Part shown: in pieces, positions 41,026-45,372 of the stretch
How positions within the stretch are numbered: the first letter of the stretch is position 1
Layout of the letters: every line of letters begins with the position of its first letter
Assembly (NCBI RefSeq): GCF_030704825.1
Contig: NZ_JAUYNX010000018.1
Span: forward strand, 1 to 45,372
Direction: 5' to 3'
Source: Brevundimonas sp.
GTDB lineage: Bacteria > Pseudomonadota > Alphaproteobacteria > Caulobacterales > Caulobacteraceae
Length of the DNA: 45,372 nt
Position numbers and translations under genes: made by a program
The notes under the pieces: generated by a model
Seen by the model: the letters and a program-made list of their open reading frames with translations, nothing else
Told to the model about the DNA's origin: nothing
Database searches by the model: none

Positions 41026-42024
41026 TTACAGCCCCGCCTCCATCACGCTCTCGTACCCGAACAGCCCCTGCGCCCCGCCCGTGTGCAGGAAGACCACGGT
41101 CTCGTTTTCGAACCGCCCCGCCTTCGCCAGGGCGATCAGCCCCTTCATCGCCTTGCCGGTATAGACCGGGTCCAGCAGGATGCCGTCGGTCCGCGCCGCC
41201 AGCTTCAGCGCCTCGATCACCGCCCCGTCGACCAGGCCGTAGCCCTCGCCGACATAGTCGCAGTCGGCGACCACCATCTCCGCCGTCACCGCGTCCGGGC
41301 GGCCCAGCAGCACGGCGGTGGCGTGGGCCAGTTTCAGGACGCTCTCCTCCTGCTTCTCCTTCGGCGCCCGCACCCCGATGCCCAGCACCGGAATGTCCGC
41401 CCCCATCACCGCCAGCCCGGCCACCAGTCCGGCGTGGGTTCCGGCGCTGCCCGTCGCGGTCACGATCCGGTCGATCGGCATATCCAGTTCGTCGGCCTGG
41501 ACCACGATCTCGCGGGCGCAGTCGACATAGCCCAGCGCCCCGACGGCGTTCGAACCGCCGCCCGGGATGACATAGGGCCGCCCGCCCCGGGCGCTGACCC
41601 CGGCCGCCGTGGCCTCCAGCTCGGCGGTCATGTCGCTGCCGCCCGGCACGGTGCGGATACGCGCTCCGAACAGCCGGTCCAGCAGCACGTTTCCGTTGCG
41701 AGTGTAGTCGACGGCCTGCGACCCCGTCCGCTCTTCCAGGATGATCTCGCAGGCCAGACCGTGCGCCGCCGCCGCCGCCGCCGTCTGGCGTACGTGGTTC
41801 GACTGCACCGCCCCCTGGGTCACCAAGGTGTCCGCCCCTTGCTCAAAGGCGTCGCCGAGCAGGAATTCCAGCTTGCGGGTCTTGTTGCCCCCGCCGGCCA
41901 GCCCGGTGCAGTCGTCGCGCTTGATCCACAGCTCGACCCCCAGCGCCTCCGACAGCCGCGGCAGCGGCTCCAGCGGCGTCGGCAGGTGGGCCAGGCGGAT
42001 GCGGGGGAAACGGGCGAGGTGCAT
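41026..42024 (-). CDS. dcyD: D-cysteine desulfhydrase/ACC deaminase family
   Basis: A 332-residue fold-type II PLP enzyme. The start at 42024 gives [20 protein letters not shown], the usual N-terminus. The PLP lysine is in [12 protein letters not shown] (Lys48), followed by [31 protein letters not shown] (phosphate-binding), and [11 protein letters not shown]. This pattern matches D-cysteine desulfhydrase (DcyD), which makes pyruvate, sulfide and ammonia; ACC deaminase is the close alternative and cannot be separated by motif alone. It is divergent to a TetR gene over 241 bases that hold a strong hairpin. Confidence 0.85.
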   Translation of the reverse strand: MHLARFPRIRLAHLPTPLEPLPRLSEALGVELWIKRDDCTGLAGGGNKTRKLEFLLGDAFEQGADTLVTQGAVQSNHVRQTAAAAAAHGLACEIILEERTGSQAVDYTRNGNVLLDRLFGARIRTVPGGSDMTAELEATAAGVSARGGRPYVIPGGGSNAVGALGYVDCAREIVVQADELDMPIDRIVTATGSAGTHAGLVAGLAVMGADIPVLGIGVRAPKEKQEESVLKLAHATAVLLGRPDAVTAEMVVADCDYVGEGYGLVDGAVIEALKLAARTDGILLDPVYTGKAMKGLIALAKAGRFENETVVFLHTGGAQGLFGYESVMEAGL

Positions 42025-42165
42025 GAACGGAGCTCCGGACGGGACCGCTCCCGATACCATCCCGGCGGCCATCCGGCGAACGCGCGCGAAATCTCGGGAA
42101 CCGAACGCGTGGATCGCAGTTTATCGCTCGGACCTTGCGGCGATGCGCGCTCGACAAGTCCGAAA

Positions 42166-42208
42166 GCGGCCCGGTCTCTGCCACGCCCCCCGACGCAGAC
42201 CGGGCCGC
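42166..42208. repeat. 12-bp perfect inverted repeat between dcyD and the TetR gene
   Basis: GCGGCCCGGTCT (42166-42177) and AGACCGGGCCGC (42197-42208) are exact complements with a 19-base loop. Short T-runs follow on both strands. It sits in the divergent intergenic region (42025-42265); the rest of that region shows no other structure. It could be a stem-loop or a wide operator. Confidence 0.55.
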
Positions 42209-42265
42209 ACCTTTATCCGCCATCCGCCGCTTGCCCCGCCCGCCGCGCGGCGTGATGCTCGCTTC

Positions 42266-42877
42266 ATGGCCGAATCGCCCGTCCGCCTGCGCAGCCGCCC
42301 CGCCACCGAGGCCCTCATCGTCGAGGCCGGCGAGCGCATCCTGCTGCGCGACGGTTTTCCGGGCCTCAACGTCCAGACCCTGGCGGCCGAGGCGGGCTGC
42401 GACCGCAAGCTGGTCTATCGCTATTTCGAGGGCGCCGACGGCGTGGTCGCCCGCATCGCCGCCCGCGCCCATGCCGAACTGGTCCGGTCGCTGGACGCCG
42501 TCCCCGCCGCCGGCTCGGACTCCCTGCGCGCCTTCGCCCGCGAGAGCCTGTCGGCCTGGCTGGGCGCCCTGCGGGCCAGCCCCCTGACCCTGAGGCTGGT
42601 GGCCTGGGCCCTGGTCGAGTCCTCGCCCCTGCTCAACCGCATCGAGTCCGAGCGCTCGGCCGTGCTCCAGGCCTGGATGCGCGAGCGCCGCCCGCGCCTG
42701 CGCACCCCGCCGGCCGGCGACGCGGTCGCCATCAACGCCGTGCTGCTGGCCGCGGTCCAGCACCTGGCCCTGTCCGGCGGGACCCGCCCCGGCGTCGGCG
42801 GCGTGGCCCTGGACGAGGCCGGCTGGGCCCGCATCGAGGCCGCCCTCGACGCCCTGCTGGCCGTCTTCCCCGAATAG
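42266..42877 (+). CDS. TetR-family transcriptional regulator
   Basis: A 203-residue regulator. The N-terminal helix-turn-helix is clear: LIVEAGERILLRDGFPGLNV, then TLAAEAGCDRKLVYRYFEG (about residues 39-57). The C-terminal ligand domain is variable, with LRASPLTLRLVAWALVES and a hydrophobic end. The start ATG 42266 is the first good Met. It is divergent to dcyD and convergent, six bases apart, with the PH-like membrane protein gene. Its target may be one of these neighbours. Confidence 0.83.
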   Translation: MAESPVRLRSRPATEALIVEAGERILLRDGFPGLNVQTLAAEAGCDRKLVYRYFEGADGVVARIAARAHAELVRSLDAVPAAGSDSLRAFARESLSAWLGALRASPLTLRLVAWALVESSPLLNRIESERSAVLQAWMRERRPRLRTPPAGDAVAINAVLLAAVQHLALSGGTRPGVGGVALDEAGWARIEAALDALLAVFPE

Positions 42878-42883
42878 GCGCGA

Positions 42884-43441
42884 TCAGGCCGCGGCCCGAG
42901 CCGCCGCCCGCCGGATCGTCGCCATCACCTGCTCCGCGTCCGCCAGCCGCTCCAGCCGGGGCAGCTGCTCGAACCGGCCCAGGCCGCCGTCGAGGTCGGT
43001 CTTGCCCAGCCGCCAGACCTCGTCCTCGCCGCCAAGGCTCACCCTGCGCCCCACCCGCCGGAATTCGTCCGCCCGCTCCAGCCCCACCGCGTGCCGCGGC
43101 GTCCCGTCCGGCGCGAGGATCAGCACCCGCCAGTCGGTCACGGCGTAGATCTCGCGGTCGCGCCGCCACATCCGCCACAGGTGGACGCCCAGGATGAGGG
43201 CGAACGGCGCCGCCATCACCCAGGGGACCAGCCACTGCCACCACTCGCTGATGCGGTACGGTTCATTGACGACGAGGGATCCGAAGGTCCAGGCGATGAT
43301 CGCCAGCGGCACGACCGCCAGCGCCACCGGCCAGCCCGGCGCCCATCGCCGTCCCGGCCGGCCGGCCCACAGCACCGACTCCCCGGCCATCGCCGCCTGC
43401 CGCGCCAGCCGCAGCGCCTCCGCGTCGTAACGTTCGTCCAT
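42884..43441 (-). CDS. PH-like domain membrane protein
   Basis: A 185-residue protein, start placed at 43441 (MDERYDAEALRLARQAAMAG); nine more codons are open upstream. GESVLWAGRP is followed by two transmembrane helices (about 38-56 and 73-91) and a C-terminal beta-domain starting REIYAVTDWRVLIL, the pattern of bacterial PH-domain membrane proteins. A helix near the end is Ala/Arg-rich. No function is known. It lies upstream of, and divergent to, the thiC leader. Confidence 0.72.
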   Translation of the reverse strand: MDERYDAEALRLARQAAMAGESVLWAGRPGRRWAPGWPVALAVVPLAIIAWTFGSLVVNEPYRISEWWQWLVPWVMAAPFALILGVHLWRMWRRDREIYAVTDWRVLILAPDGTPRHAVGLERADEFRRVGRRVSLGGEDEVWRLGKTDLDGGLGRFEQLPRLERLADAEQVMATIRRAAARAAA

Positions 43442-43476
43442 ATCGACCTCCACGGCCAAGGTGGGCACGGCGCCGC

Positions 43477-43505
43477 TCGACAGCCAGAGGCGCCGGGCCT
43501 AGGCT
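43477..43505 (+). promoter_or_regulatory. Likely promoter of the thiC leader
   Basis: TCGACA (43477-43482) and TAGGCT (43500-43505) are separated by 17 bases, and predict a start near 43512, right at the base of the TPP riboswitch. Spacing and position support it, but the hexamers match the consensus only partly. Confidence 0.4.
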
Positions 43506-43510
43506 GGCGC

Positions 43511-45372
<1,862 letters not shown>

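Overview
The window is 45.4 kb of very GC-rich, gene-dense DNA. Entner-Doudoroff genes ordered zwf-pgl-edd-glk, many TonB-dependent receptors and Tat/Sec lipoproteins, short intergenic inverted repeats and overall protein character all suggest an alphaproteobacterium of the Caulobacteraceae (Brevundimonas/Caulobacter-like). This placement is inferred from content; no rRNA or marker phylogeny is available. I saw no tRNA, rRNA, CRISPR array, transposase or prophage gene. Most genes are separated by a few bases or overlap by 4 (ATGA/GTGA).

Layout. 1-398: non-coding, with an inverted pair of a dispersed repeat. 399-7942: ubiA, an RsiV/PdaC-like lipoprotein, a secreted alpha/beta hydrolase, an XRE regulator with its membrane partner, a fatty-acid-desaturase-fold protein coupled to an EtfB-type lysine methyltransferase, a small periplasmic protein, a YpfJ-type zinc peptidase and a Tat-exported two-lobed retropepsin. 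8174-10469: divergent LD-carboxypeptidase and Mpl/MurC-like ligase, a likely peptidoglycan-recycling pair. 10466-20120: an iron-acquisition island with a TonB receptor, a PepSY membrane protein, DUF2271, DUF4198, ApbE and a membrane-anchored flavodoxin/FAD/NAD(P)H reductase, then (opposite strand) PiuC and a PiuA-type siderophore receptor. Fur-like dyads lie in front of the PepSY gene and the receptor. 20272-22832: an EAL phosphodiesterase with degenerate GGDEF, and a ferredoxin-reductase-type flavoprotein. 23043-28150: the Entner-Doudoroff operon zwf-pgl-edd-glk; eda lies apart at 34.7 kb. 28236-33860: two lipoproteins, hmgA, two acyl-CoA dehydrogenases, a stand-alone RAM-domain protein and a kynurenine-formamidase-like hydrolase. 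33971-38471: a conserved Cys-containing membrane protein, eda, ribokinase, nucleoside hydrolase, secreted RidA and an Asp/Glu racemase. 38609-41020: an accessory stretch of small unknown genes, including a 27-residue ORF, punctuated by four copies of a degenerate ~55-bp repeat. 41026-45372: D-cysteine-desulfhydrase-type PLP enzyme, a TetR regulator, a PH-like membrane protein, a TPP riboswitch and thiC, which is cut by the window end.

The most interesting unit is the iron island. Its genes look like a split and expanded PiuB. Electrons could pass from NAD(P)H through the flavodoxin/FAD reductase to histidines (possible b hemes) of the PepSY protein, then into the periplasm, where a DUF2271 protein carrying an SGAT motif could hold covalent FMN placed by ApbE. 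This route is inferred, not shown by the sequence. A second theme is repeat DNA within or around genes: a 44-bp palindrome in frame inside ubiA, a GCGAGCG-rich segment in frame inside thiC, and the repeat-separated unknown genes at 39.4-41.0 kb.
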